Assembly (NCBI GenBank): GCA_050084515.1
Contig: CM114274.1
Span: 26,164,001-26,228,000, forward strand
Length of the DNA stretch: 64,000 nt
Direction of reading: 5' to 3'
DNA from: Blasia pusilla
Taxonomy: Eukaryota > Marchantiophyta > Marchantiopsida > Blasiales
Part shown: in pieces, positions 25,441 through 37,620 of the stretch
Layout: every line of letters starts with the position of its first letter
Numbering within the stretch: the first letter of the stretch is position 1
Program-made: the position numbers and the translations under genes
The notes under the pieces: generated by a model
Told to the model about the DNA's origin: nothing
The model's input: only the letters and a program-made list of their open reading frames with translations
Database searches by the model: none

Positions 25441-25678
25441 TGTATCTAGGTGGGAAGAACATGGCATCAACCAGCACCCTTGTGCCATCTATATTATTGC
25501 TGGGAGAGTGCCCCTTCGATTTTCTAATTCGGCCCCTTTCAATTAACGAGATCGTTTGCTCTCTCCACCGGTAACACTCTCGTCATTTCAACCAATAAAA
25601 CAGTTCAAAATTGAATTAAAATTTTAATCATTCAAATATGTAATAATGATGAGAATTCAAAATTATCGTTTGAACTAG

Positions 25679-26541
25679 TGTGCCATTAATGCGGTTTCCC
25701 GAAAACGGCCACGTGGACCGCATGACACACCCGTCAACGGGTAAGTTTAAACCCCGAGAGGCTCCGCTCGATTTAACCTGATAAGTCACGGAGACGTGGG
25801 AATGCGTTTCGTTTCGTTCGCTTTGTTGGCACTGGAAGAGGCTGTCCGCCTGTCCGACAGGCTCTGGGAAGGCGGGCCACGGGAAGTGGATGCGAGATGA
25901 GGTGGCGGATGGGGGATTTGTGGGGGGGAGACGGACGCACGAAGTCGCGGGGCAAGAGGTGAAGGATGATGAGTTCTTGTCCGTTTGTGGCAGAGTGAGA
26001 GGGATTGCATGGCTGCGCTGGCAGCCCCGGAGCAAGGAGGTGACTCTCAGGCCCGGCCAGCTGCGGTTCGGGCGCGCAACCGAACCGACCTCGCCACGCC
26101 CACGCACAAAGTTGTTCTTTTCTTCTCACGCGTGCACGCGATGCGAGATTCCTGCATCGGCCGGAGGATCCTCTCATGCACTTCGGCGGAATGTCTCCGG
26201 TGGGACTCGAAGGCGCAGTCTTGAAGAATCCGGTCCTAAACAGGCGCCTCTTCGCCAATCGCGACAGCGAGATAGGCACGCGGAAACCCTCGGGAGCTTT
26301 TGGTGCTGCGAGCTCTGATACTGCGGGGATATTATAAGCTCCTTCGTCGATCGCCTCACTCTGTGAAGCTCTTCGCGGAGAGGGCTGCGGACAGACAGGA
26401 TCCGGGGGCTTTGGGGCGACACATACGCGAATTCGGGTCTCATGAGAGGGATTTTTGGGTTTCCTTTCATGGACAGAGGGAGGGGAAGGTGAGGGATGGA
26501 CGGGCTGTCAACTCGCTGTGGCTCTGCTTGAGTGGCAATCG
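25679..26541 (+). promoter_or_regulatory. Upstream region of the START gene
   Basis: GC-rich DNA directly before the START-protein ATG, probably promoter and 5' UTR. Long overlapping frames on both strands (25.6-26.5 kb) show no motifs and look like composition effects. Confidence 0.4.
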
Positions 26542-29069
26542 ATGACGATGATCAATGGGGAGGAATGGGTGGGGGAAACGGCAGGATCGGCGACTTGGGT
26601 TGCCCTGGTGATAGTGCTGTGCTGCTACGTTGCGCGCCTTCTGCTGCGCCGTAAACTAACTGTTTCCTTCTTCTTCACTGACAAATCTAGGTGAGGACCG
26701 ATTTTGGAGATTGTTCGTGCGCTTTGAGTTGCTAGCACGGAGAAGCAGGGAAGGCGGATGGGATTTGCCAGTAACGCGGAATGGGATCGTTGAAGATGTT
26801 GATTGCATTAGCAAGAAATGTGCTGAAGTTGGAGTATTGCCATCGATGGGATTGAGTCGTCTGCATGGTGCTTGTGGGACTTCAGGAAGAATTAGGTTTC
26901 CTTGGATGAGTGCTGGTCACTTGTATCGGCGCTGAAGCTTTAGAATTGCGTGTGCGACGATGGGCTGAACGGAGTGAGTCGTTACGCATTGCGGAGAATT
27001 GCAATTTATGAATTGGTTTCATGCTTTTTGCAGCGGAAGCGCTGGATCGGGTGATACTGTCCAACCCCAAGAAAGTCGTAATCAAATATCGATTACGGAC
27101 GACGATTTGAGAAAGTTGATCAAAATTTTGGACGGTAGAGTTGAGGACGGCGAGCCAAAATGGGAGCCTGGTGTAAATAAAATCTCTGACACTGTTTCTT
27201 ACACTTCCCTGCGCCGGGATCCAAAGGTGTTGTTCTTCTCTTTTTTGCATGCGTAACGCTGAAACTCGGAGAAAAACATAGCTTTGGGAGGATTTTCTTT
27301 CGTTCAAACATAGTCTTGGGTGTCACCATTAGAAATTGAATTCCTCTCTGCATCCACCAATTCCGCCTCTCCTCAACGCGCATGTTAGTTCCGTCAATAC
27401 GTGCTCATAATCTGCAAGTGTGCATCGCTCTCTCTCAATCTTTCTCGCTGTTCCTCAACAGGCAGTGGTGGTTTCGCAGTTCCTATAGCGCAGGGGCCCT
27501 CAAACCCCTTCTTCAATACTTCTTGTTGGTCGAGAACTCTGTTCCACTAGATCTGTGTGTCGGCTTTCTATCGTATTTGCATGAACTCGTCTAACTGAGT
27601 AAAAAACCGACTTGCTGCTTGATTTAGAGCTTGGCAAATCGAGAATCTTTTCACACGAGTCTTATGGGCCGGATGATTTCATCTACTCAGAAATTGTGAC
27701 TTTCTCAGAGATGCGTCGTAAAAGATTATCCTTTAAAAGGAATTGGGTGTTACATGATGCAGGATGGTGGCCCCACGCAGTATCTGAGCACCACTGTGTT
27801 TGAAAACTGCACGAGTGAGCTAGCTCGTGATTTTTACATGGACAGTGACTACCGAGCACAGTGGGACAAGGCTCTTCTCCAAAGCCAGCAGTTAGAAATT
27901 TCTCAGGATACAGGAATAGAGGTCGGGCGCAGTGTGAAGAAGTTTCCATTTCTTACTCCCAGAGAGTACGTTTTAGTGTGGCGTGTGTGGGAGGGGCGAG
28001 ATAAAACGTTCTACTGCTTCATCAAGGTAAGCTTAGACGACCTGGGATTGGACCACTGTCATGGACCTGAAATATAAGTGAAAGGGTCTGGAAAGTGAAA
28101 CATTTGGTGACGAAGTTCTCAGCCCAGCAAGATTCACCCAATGTTGACTACTAATTGTGGACTGCCATACAGGGATGCGATCATCATCTAGCAATTCGAC
28201 AGCCCAACTGTAAGCGCGTGGAAGTGTACTACTCAGGGTGGCGCATAAGAAATGGTAATATAGTCTTCCCTACTTTCTTACGTTTGAGCAGTTGATAATG
28301 ACTTTACAGAACAATCTCGAACTCGCTCGTTAACATTTCGGCTCTTCATCTTATGCTTCAGTACCAGGCAGGAACGCGTGCCAAATCACGATGATACACC
28401 AAGAGGATTTGGCCATGCGACGAGACATGGAGAAAATGGCATACAGCCGTGGAATCTGGAGCTTTGTAGTGAGGTCGGAGACGCATTTGCGTCGCTACGC
28501 ATTGAGACCTCCTTGTCTTCATCTGAGCCCGAACGCAGTTTCTTTGGCTCAAAAGGTTCTTAGCTCTCACTCACGTTGGCTTCCTGCCCCATCACAACTG
28601 TCTGTTTTTTTGTCTTTTAGATTCTAGTGATACTTTTGATCAGGAGCGTGCCAATGAACTCATCGGCATGTACACAAATATGAAGGTGTTTCGGATTGAC
28701 GGTGAAGAGGGAGATCATTAGTTCATCCCGTCTGAACTCGAACGTTGATCAGAAGTGGCCGCTTCGTCAGAAACACCAATCTTTCGTGAAATTTGACTAG
28801 TATGGTTGCTGCTTGTGCAGTTGCCAGCCGACTTGGAGGAGTCTATTCTGCAGCAGCAGTCTAGTGCACAAGATAGCCCATGTGTACCTTCGACGCAAGG
28901 CAGATCAAAGAAACAGTTGGCCAAAAAGCTGTTGTTGGTAGGTGGAGTCATGATTGTCATGCGTAGCTCTTCTTCTATCGGAGCAAGACTTGCAGCAGCG
29001 TGTATAGTAAATCGAGTCATGAGACCACGAGAATCCCTGAACTCCCTTAGACGTAGGCCTCGGACTTAA
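26542..29069 (+). CDS. Membrane-anchored START-domain lipid-binding protein
   Basis: A plant START-domain protein of the phosphatidylcholine-transfer-like type with membrane segments at both ends, presumably binding or moving lipids at an endomembrane. Exons are 26542-26690, 27034-27226, 27763-28026, 28173-28254, 28362-28555 and 28821-29069, all GT-AG, with a total of 1131 bases including TAA (376 residues). That is near the family's usual 380-400. The N-terminal membrane helix is around ATWVALVIVLCCYVARLLL. The START core includes RRDPKDGGPTQYLSTTVFEN across the exon 2/3 junction, FPFLTPREYVLVWRVW and YYSGWRIRNVPGRNACQITM. A C-terminal hydrophobic segment (KKLLLVGGVMIVM) is followed by a basic tail. 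The donor at 26690 is favoured over an earlier gtaaac because only it keeps the frame. No break is seen. Confidence 0.93.
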
Positions 29070-30836
29070 AAGGCCTACCAGGAAACGAACTTCTTCGATC
29101 TCTTCTACGACAACTAAAGTCGGAGCACGACCCAACTGCTGACTTGCCACAATAGAGGACCAGTGAGTATTCTAAAGAGGAGGAGAATTGCTGCGCTACC
29201 TTTTCCCACATTTCATTCTGGATCGTAGCTACCCGAGGTGCAGTGCTCACTCAAGCTTCAGTCTGAAGTAGTCAGGGCGTGTGTAACATTATTAACTTCT
29301 TCCATAGCCACCCACATGTGCCGATCGAGCTGAGCTCAACGTGTGGTGCAGTCGCCGAGGACCAGGATAGATCTCGCGTATTATAACTGGAAATGTGCCG
29401 CGCTACATTTGGTTCGCTGTTCATTCGATTTTATGGACAGAGAAGCTTTAGAAATAGAGGCTCTCTTGACTATTTCTTTCTGGGGTTAATGAGGTTATCG
29501 CCAGGAGAAGAGGATTTGAAAGGTCAAAAGAAAGCTATCTCCTGCGTATCGACTCAGAAATGATCAGGGGATTCGATGGTATAAATGACACGACCGGTCG
29601 CTGTAGGATCGCGTAGAGCTCAAGCGACACTGCATGTGGTGTCTGAAAAGCTCATGCCAGCAAATAGACAGTGGCACAAGAAGAAATCTGACACTCCAAC
29701 AGTCTTATCTCGAAGATCCAAGGGAGTCTGTAATTTATGATGTTCGCATTGCTGCGAGTGTATATACTGGAAATAGTCGTAAAGATTGAAGTTATTTCTC
29801 TCTTATTTCTTTCCACGTGTTATTGTCCGTGTACGTTTGAATAAGTGTGAAAAAACATCCTGCCCAGTCCGAAAATGTTGACGAGACTTCCACTCACTGC
29901 AGGCTCATGTGCATGAAATCTAGGGCAGAAAGTCCAACACTACACTTCGAAATCCCTGAATTCGTCCTCACAGCAGCTTTCCAAACAGCACAGTGGTACC
30001 TCAGACATGCCATACCGTACTGAGTAGCAACAATTTTAGGCATATACTATGTTGTCAAGAAGCTGTCACAGAAATCCCCCATTTTACGGCTTCGCGATCT
30101 CATTCAGCAGACCTTCCTAGACTGCTGCTCCAACTATTATGTCCATTCTCCCATGAGGTACTTTCACGCCTTGGTCGAGAGCTGTTCTCTCGCTCACGTC
30201 GTACACATTGTTTGCGAGAACGCAGACTCCCTTGGATCTTCGAGATAAGACTGTTGGGAGTGTGTGTGGTATTTTCCTGCGAATACGAAGGACGTCGAAT
30301 GGAAGCACGACATGAGCGAGAGGACAGCATGCATTACAGGCATCCATGGCGCTCGATAGCACCATTTCCTCTGGCCCCGAGTAGCGATCCTCTTCTACCA
30401 GTAAACGATTTCGGTTCCGCCGGTCGTGGAGCCAATCTTCAAACGGAATACGGTCTCTCCTCTAATCCAGGAGTCAAATCCATCGCGCTCGATAGCACCA
30501 TCTCCTCTAGCCTCGAGTGCTGGTGATGTTAGGGCGCCTTGTTTGAGATTGCGGCCTTGGAAAGAACTCGACATGCAAATCGATTTCGTGCGCTCGGACG
30601 ATGTTGTCATTCAGAAAATCTGGAATATGCAAGCTGACACATGATCTCTGTTCTGTTGTAATCCATCTAATCCAGTAGTCGCATCCATCCTGCTTATCTC
30701 GTTTTCTTGATGTCTTGTTTCGCTTCCTGCTTGCTCGAAACGTCTCCTCTGCGCTCGGGTCTTGAGTATGTATATACTAGAGGGTGTCAATTTACTGCAG
30801 ATCCTGAATCGTCCGGGTTAGGGGCCGGCCCGGAAA
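29070..30836. other. Downstream of the START gene, no gene seen
   Basis: Begins with the 3' UTR of the START gene. The frame at 29993-30526 (177 codons) has no recognisable motif and I do not accept it. A short duplicated phrase (tccatcgcgctcgatagcacc and tccatggcgctcgatagcacc type) occurs at about 30340 and 30480. Confidence 0.45.
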
Positions 30837-30953
30837 GCACTCCCGGAAGAGGAGGGGGCGGCAGTTTTGCGCTGGCCCATGTATGTCAGCAGCTGCCCGC
30901 CTTAAAAGAAATGCAAACGGGAGTTCCCCGTTTGCATTTCTTCCCGGGAGTGC
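30837..30953. repeat. Nested stems forming a three-way fold
   Basis: The outer stem is 30837-30851 with 30939-30953 (gcactcccgg / ccgggagtgc, one bulge). Inside it are a stem 30857-30864 with 30893-30901 (ggcggcag / ctgcccgcc, one bulge) and a perfect 16-bp stem 30906-30921 with 30927-30942 that overlaps the outer stem by four bases. It is a GC-rich island before AT-rich DNA. It could be a structured RNA or transposon debris. Confidence 0.65.
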
Positions 30954-31452
30954 CAAAACGGGTCAAGGTCGAACCTTATACAGCACAGTTCTAGAAACCC
31001 TAAGGGTTCCTATGGACAGATGTCACTTATGAGAGAGGATAAATGTCACATGGGCAACGACGGCTAGTATTAAATAATTATACAATATTATATAATTGCG
31101 AACTCAAATATATTATGAGATTTTTTTAAACAAAAGTTAAAAAATGCTTTTGATGGGTTGGGAGTGCGATCTAAAGCATTACAAAGGCTATTTTTAAAAT
31201 ATAATTTTTAAATATTTTTAGGATTTTATGAGTATTTTTAAAAACATGTGCCTTATTGGGAGTGGTGGGGGAAAAGAGCCCCACACTAGTTAAAAAGGAT
31301 GATGGGGTTAGAGGAAACCTCCTCTTTCAAGTAAGTCCTTTGTTGTTGACACCCTCTTAAAGTCCTTCTATTGTTCATAGGTGTCATTTTAAACTCATAA
31401 TTAAATTAACGGAAAACTTGTCACCCTTTGTCTTTGCACCGCACGAGCAACA

Positions 31453-31614
31453 TCTATGTTATAATTCGATGAGTGCTTGTGACATGGCGACACCTGTAGA
31501 GTATGATAGGTGTCACCCTAAACCCGGTGCCTATACATCCTAAACCCGACACGTATGCATTTCAGGAATGGGGGCGTGCATATGCGTACGCTCACGGGCA
31601 CGGGCACTAACTAG
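31453..31614 (+). mobile_element. Short non-autonomous Helitron-like element
   Basis: Begins TCTATGTTATAATTCG after A and ends gggcactaaCTAG before T, with GC-rich inverted sequence (gcatatgc, acgggcacggg) close to the 3' end. Length 162 bases, non-coding. Confidence 0.65.
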
Positions 31615-34600
31615 TACTAGTATAAACGAGGATGGGTTAGAGAAACCTTCCTCCAGTGTTTACACCTATACTCTAAGGGTTTTTATGGGGTGTTGACACA
31701 TATCACTTTAAGAGAAGGATTTCAATTAAAAGGAAAAAATTAAATTAAATGAGGATCCGAAACTAGTATTTATATTATTTCATTGGAGACTGCACACTTT
31801 AGCTTTCTTAACCAAAATTATTGAAAATGGTATTTAATTTTTGATATTTAATTTCGTGAGGTAATTTAAACATTTGCATGGGGTTATCCCTAGTCTATCA
31901 TGTTTGCTATTACCACTTTCATTGGATTTTTCTCCTATTTATTATAGGATTTGGCTCATTTGAGAAAAACAATATTTTATATATTTACTAGTTTTATGCT
32001 ATTTTGGTTTTTCTAATAAATATTTTACTTTCCCACTAATCCTACAACAAATTCCTTGCTCCTGGTATCAAATCTCTATTATTATTATTAGAGAGTGCCC
32101 TTTCATTTTTCAAACACCTTTCCTCTTTAAATTTGGCATTTTCAACTAAGAAAATCGATCATTTTAAGAATCAATATGATTGCTTAAAATTAGTTTAAAT
32201 TTTCATTTTAAAACTTTGAGAGTTAATTATGGGAGGAAGTTTAAACATGTGCATCGCATAGGCTTACATTCGTAGTTATTTATCATCACTTGACTTAGAA
32301 TTCAATGGGACTTCTTTTCTTCCCTTGAGTGCCACATATCCATCATAATCTAAGAGGCATTTCTCTCTAACTCAGATCCTAAAAGTGAATTTCCATGTCA
32401 GGGTGACAATTCAAGAGATGGGATAGCGAATTCTACTTATGCTTGAGAATTCATATATGTATCAAGATTAGCATTCACATATCTAAAAGTTTGGAGAAGT
32501 TTTCCACAAAACTAAAGATTCAACCAACATGTTGTCATTGTCCGTTATAGATCCTTCAAAGACAATTCTCAAACCATATCTAGATGTTTGGTATCTAGTC
32601 TATTACAATCCTTCTTAACCATGTTTTGAATTGAGAATACTCTCTCTTATATGGCAATGCTCACACATTGAACCCTTGCAACATTAGCCAACACAAGCAA
32701 GTTTGCAAACTTACATTATAACGGCCAAATCCAACTCACCATTGCCCATAGATCCCTAAAAGTACAATCTATTGGTCCTTGGTCGTGTCACTAACTCTCA
32801 TGTGGCCCACTTTGGAAGCTAGTGCTATCTCCTTCCTCGTATCCTTATGTAGAGGTTTTCGTGCTTTATTTGGAATTCATTATCCTAGAAGTATTTGACT
32901 AGCCCTATTGGTGTGGCTCGAGGGCAGAAATAAAAAGAAGTTTTTTGTAAGAATATTATTTGTGTTTAGATCATCTTCACTAATAGAAGGGTAAACTAAT
33001 AAACATCCTCATGAAGCCACCAAAAACAGATGAAAAAAAGGGGAAAGATTCTTGTTTTTGCTTCATAGTATCAATAAGATAATATTAGTGTTCGCATGAA
33101 AAAATAATTATAACACATAATTTTTTAATTCTCGAATATCATTTTATCCCATGGGCATTATCAAGCAATAACGTTTCCCCACAAGTCTTAGAAAAGATAC
33201 CTAATTGATAGGGTTCTTATGAAAATATTTTCTTTGTATATATTTTTGTTTTTGTGCATGTATGATGTGTTTGGCACATCGTGATCCTCCGATTTCCCAT
33301 TGACCTTTTTAATCCTTCTAGAGAAAGAGAGAGGTACTCCCTTTGATTTTTTACGTCCCCTTCCAATATAATAGATAACCATTCTATCTCCCTAATTTTC
33401 CCATATCCTACCCCTACCAAATGTTTTCTTATTAATACTCTTCCATGGATAATATGGAACATAGAGGATTCTCTCTCTCTCTCTCCTATTTAGTTTCTTC
33501 AAATGAAACAAGGAAAGAAGACGAGAACATGGAGATGTAATCTTTCCTCTACCTCATTTGGAATGGGCAAGAACTTATGGATCCTCCCTAAATCTCTATG
33601 GAGTGCCCATTTCTCCCTATTACTCCAAATAGAGTGAGGGATCTCATCCAACTCCATATTTCAAATTCCCACTCTTCTTCAAAATTGAACGCCTTAAAAA
33701 TCCGTATAAGTCCTCTATTATTGAAAATTCACCCCTTCCTACTAAAAATTCTCTACCTATCATCCTTATCTTAAATAAAAATTTATTTTTGGTTAGCACC
33801 TTTTGTAAATTGGTAATAAAATTTGAAGATATATTTTAATGAAAAAAATCTGATTATTATTTTTAAATTTTTCTTAATAAATTTTATATTCAATAATTTG
33901 GAATTATGAAAAATAAAAGATATATGATGTTCATACATAGTTGAATATTCTTCAATTCCTAGTCTAAAGGATTTAAGTTATTTCCCATCTAATGAAACAA
34001 AATAAATTGCACACTAGGAGATATGATATTCATAGAAATGTTTTAATTCAATAGTCCATGTAATAAGAAAAAAATTAAATCAAGAAAACATAAATGATAT
34101 AAATTTCATAGATATATAGTTAAATTTCCATCTCAAGAAAGCTCTAAATGACAACTTCTATGAATTCTTTTTCTAAGTTTTAACCACAAAATTTGGCATA
34201 ACCACTTTAGAAAGTCTTAATGAGAGAACCTCACACTAGCTAATTATGGCATTTGACAAGGAAAAAATGATCTCCATAGAATCTTTAATGTTTCTTAACC
34301 CTTCACATAAATAATAATATTGCTATAGGAGCAAGTTATCCCATGAAGGAAAAGTGTTGATGACATATGGGAGAATGGGGCCAAGTTTGGTTTGTTAGCC
34401 TCTTTTACAATTTGAAATTTCCCAATGAAAAAAAAAATCCACATCAAAAACTAATAAGTTTTTCAAACGTAGGAGTACGTTAGATATCTTTAAATTTTTG
34501 AGTTGTGTTTACAAAGAAATGTTGGCATTGTCATACCAAAAAACCAAGAATATGACTGAAAGACCTCTAAAATTGTAGAAGGTCACAATCACGAGAGGCT

Positions 34601-35151
34601 ATCAAAAGGGGAAATTGGGGGGGGGGCATCCTATAAATTACATCTTCCACCATAAAAAAAAGCATAGAAATTTAATATATCAAAAACTTCTAGTAAGTTG
34701 GTAGCATATTTCTCATAGCTTCTAATATAAGCAAGTTGGTTTGGGCACCTTACAATGTCACAAAAAATAATTTTTCATCAATAGGAGACAATATACTTAT
34801 AGTATCTTATTCATAACACCATATAGGAATATCATATATTTGGGTGGTGGAAAATTGAACCAAATATAGCTTGATGTTGGACTTATTGAAATTTGAGAAG
34901 GTCTAAATATGATAATTTATAAATTATGAAAAAAATAATTGAACTTTATCAACAAAATTTTGCACCTCATACTAGGAAATGAATTATGAATTCTCTATAA
35001 TATGAGGAGATTTTGGAATAAGAGAATAGCATGAGAATATTGAAGTATAAGGACTTTAAGGTATGAGAAAAGAATTGTGGATATCATGTAGTTCTTTAAG
35101 TGCCCAAGGAAATCCAAAGTTGGGGATTGGCTAGACGTCCTCTAATACCCA

Positions 35152-35332
35152 TCTATATTATTATGGGGGAGTGCCCTTATACGGGATGCCTTCCCTCTTG
35201 GTGACACCTGTCTTTTTCTCTCTCTAATTAATTAACAGGTGTTGTTCTCCCCACTAACCTCTTTTGAAATCCGAGTCTTTGTCTTCTCGAGCTAATTTTC
35301 ATTCACCCGTGCAGGGCACGGGCACCGGCTAG
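35152..35332 (+). mobile_element. Short non-autonomous Helitron-like element
   Basis: Begins TCTATATTATTATGGG after A and ends CTAG before T. The 3' end has a textbook Helitron hairpin, cccgtgc-agg-gcacggg, ten bases before the CTAG end. Length 181 bases, non-coding. Confidence 0.75.
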
Positions 35333-36442
35333 TTTAATGTATTATCATGCTTGTGAATTTGGAAAGCAAGCAAAGATAGATATGGATCTAGAATCATTAA
35401 AATGTTATTTAGAAAGATATTTCAAAAAGTGATGCGTCTGGCTTCAAGTAACTTGTGTGTACATATTATCCTCTAGGATAAAACGAAAATCTTTTGTGTA
35501 GATTCTTAGGAAAGTACTCCTTATGCCTACCTTCATATGTAGAGAGAGGGATGATGCTCTAGATGAAAGAGATGCTCAAATGAGATGTTATTTTCTTCAA
35601 AGAAAAGTTAAATGTCAACAAATCACAAAATTTGGGAAAGTTAACACAATAGAAGTTATTGAATATGAGGTTAGAAATTAAATATGCATCTTCGTGGACT
35701 AATTTGTGGATTCGTAGGGTTATAGATTTTACAATCCTTCCATTGAGAAAGTTTGCATCATTGTAGATATGATGAAGTTTGATTAAGCAAATCATGATGT
35801 AGGTAACCGAATTTAGTTCATATTGTTTGCATTATGACTCTAGGGCCGTGAGTATTTGCAAGACATGTCTGAGAAGTTTGGACATCGATAATAGTAAGTT
35901 GAGGATGATCTTATGAGAGGAAGTATAACCTAAGCATGTAGGTTATCCCTCTTCCTCGGAGCTATTTGGAGGAACTTGCCATTTCAAGTGAATTCTCCAA
36001 AATTGTATAAGCTAAATTTCTTTTTAGGAAAGTATCCTTTGACCTACAATCATAGGTAAGATCTTATTCCATTGTTGTTGAACCTCCTTCCATAAGACAG
36101 CGGAGTTATGGTTTTCAATATCTTGTGAGTAATCCAAGCCTCTCATTATAAAAAGGATTTTGGTTTGACACCAAAGAGAAATTTGTGGAGTGTAACTTTG
36201 TGCTTTGATTTGAAATTTTCTGCAAAGACCTTTATTTTACATGATGGATTATATGTTTGGATTCAATAATTGAGTGTGGTGTCCAATTTTACGAATGTTT
36301 ACTTGATGACAACGATATATGTTATATAGCAATGTGTATATGCAAAGTAATGTTTTTGATAAGCCAATTTAAAATCTAGGAAGGGAGGATTAAGGAGCAA
36401 AGGACTAAAGAGATGATGAACTCTTATAAGTTTAATAGTTAA

Positions 36443-36599
36443 TCTATATTATTAAAAGAGGACACATGTTCACTTTGGTTCCCTTGGTGATGACATGTGT
36501 AATGCAGGAATTAACTAAACATAACAATGTGTGTCCGCCCTTTCCTCACAAGTGATTTTCACCCGTACAAGACACCGGCATCATACTAGTGGTTTAGTA
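36443..36599 (+). mobile_element. Short non-autonomous Helitron-like element
   Basis: Begins TCTATATTATTAAAAG after A and ends catcataCTAG before T, with cacccgt near the 3' end like the 35-kb copy. Length 157 bases, non-coding. Confidence 0.6.
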
Positions 36600-37620
36600 T
36601 GTTAAGATCATAAGAGAGTCCATCAAGGAAAGAAAAATTTTAGAGAGAAAACATGAAACATTCCATCAAATCCATATTCTCAAAGATGATGGAATAGAGG
36701 ATTCTAGTCCTTATTCAACTTCCATACTCCTAGTACCAAATAGGGTTAGACATCATATAAGATTCATGGATGAGTCAAGCCGATTGAAAGAGACTGGCCT
36801 TGTCTATCTATTGTGACAAAGGTATTCTTTTTTTAGAACATCCAAGTATTTGTCAAATCTTAGCATAAGATTCCTCCTTTGGTCAAGCTTGTCCTCCAAA
36901 TAAAGATAATGCATAGCTTCCTCTGGTCTCATTCCCAAATACCACTTCCACTATTCTCCAGTTTGGATGCAATGAGTGGGGTGGTCAATCCATTAGGTGA
37001 ACTAGTTCTTTGAAAACATTTTTTTACAGTACAATTTCATTTTGCAAGTCCCTCTCCCTGACCTGCTTTATGCTTCAATAAGGTCGCTGGAAATTGATTT
37101 TAAATGATATTTGAGGATTTTGGAAATTAGTCATGAATGGTAATTTAAATATGGACTTATATTAGACCGGATATGGTTAAGAATGCCATAGGTCTCCAAA
37201 TCCAAGAGTTTCTTGACTTGCCCCCATACATCATCCATCATCAAGTATTTAGCCTATAGCTTGAAAATATATTTCTCTTTCTTGATTGTTGGAATAAGGG
37301 AGAATTTGGACGTTCTACTTCTGAACTTTTGGAAAATGCAAGTTAGGCACATATTTGGGTCTATCATTCTTCCCCACCAACGTGGGAATGCGAGTTAATT
37401 TTGCGCACAATGTTTTGTGCATTTTCCTTACATCTGGATAGTTTTTAATTTTGAAATGGAAGTTTCTACCTTGCTATTAGTCAAAATTTTACATCTATAA
37501 TTTTGGGAGAAGAGATACTTTGAGAGATCAATTCAGTTTACCTTTTCTAAAATCTAATCCCCGCAGTTATTTTGAGAATGATACGTACATTTCAAGGTAA
37601 AATATGAGTTAGAGAGATCT

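Larger units (their letters stand above)
31615..37620. other. Long AT-rich intergenic stretch
   Basis: Strongly AT-rich, stop-dense in all frames, with Helitron-like copies at 35152 and 36443. A partial 5' end of the same family starts at 32073 (TCTCTATTATTATT then gagagtgccc). No gene or RNA recognised. Confidence 0.65.

Noticed and set aside
25488-25678. Second Helitron-like element at 25.5 kb
   Set aside because: The 5' end matches the family, but the proposed CTAG end lacks a hairpin and could be chance; not listed as its own feature.
29993-30526. 177-codon plus-strand frame after the START gene
   Set aside because: No motif, no splice partners, starts at random and overlaps frames on the other strand.
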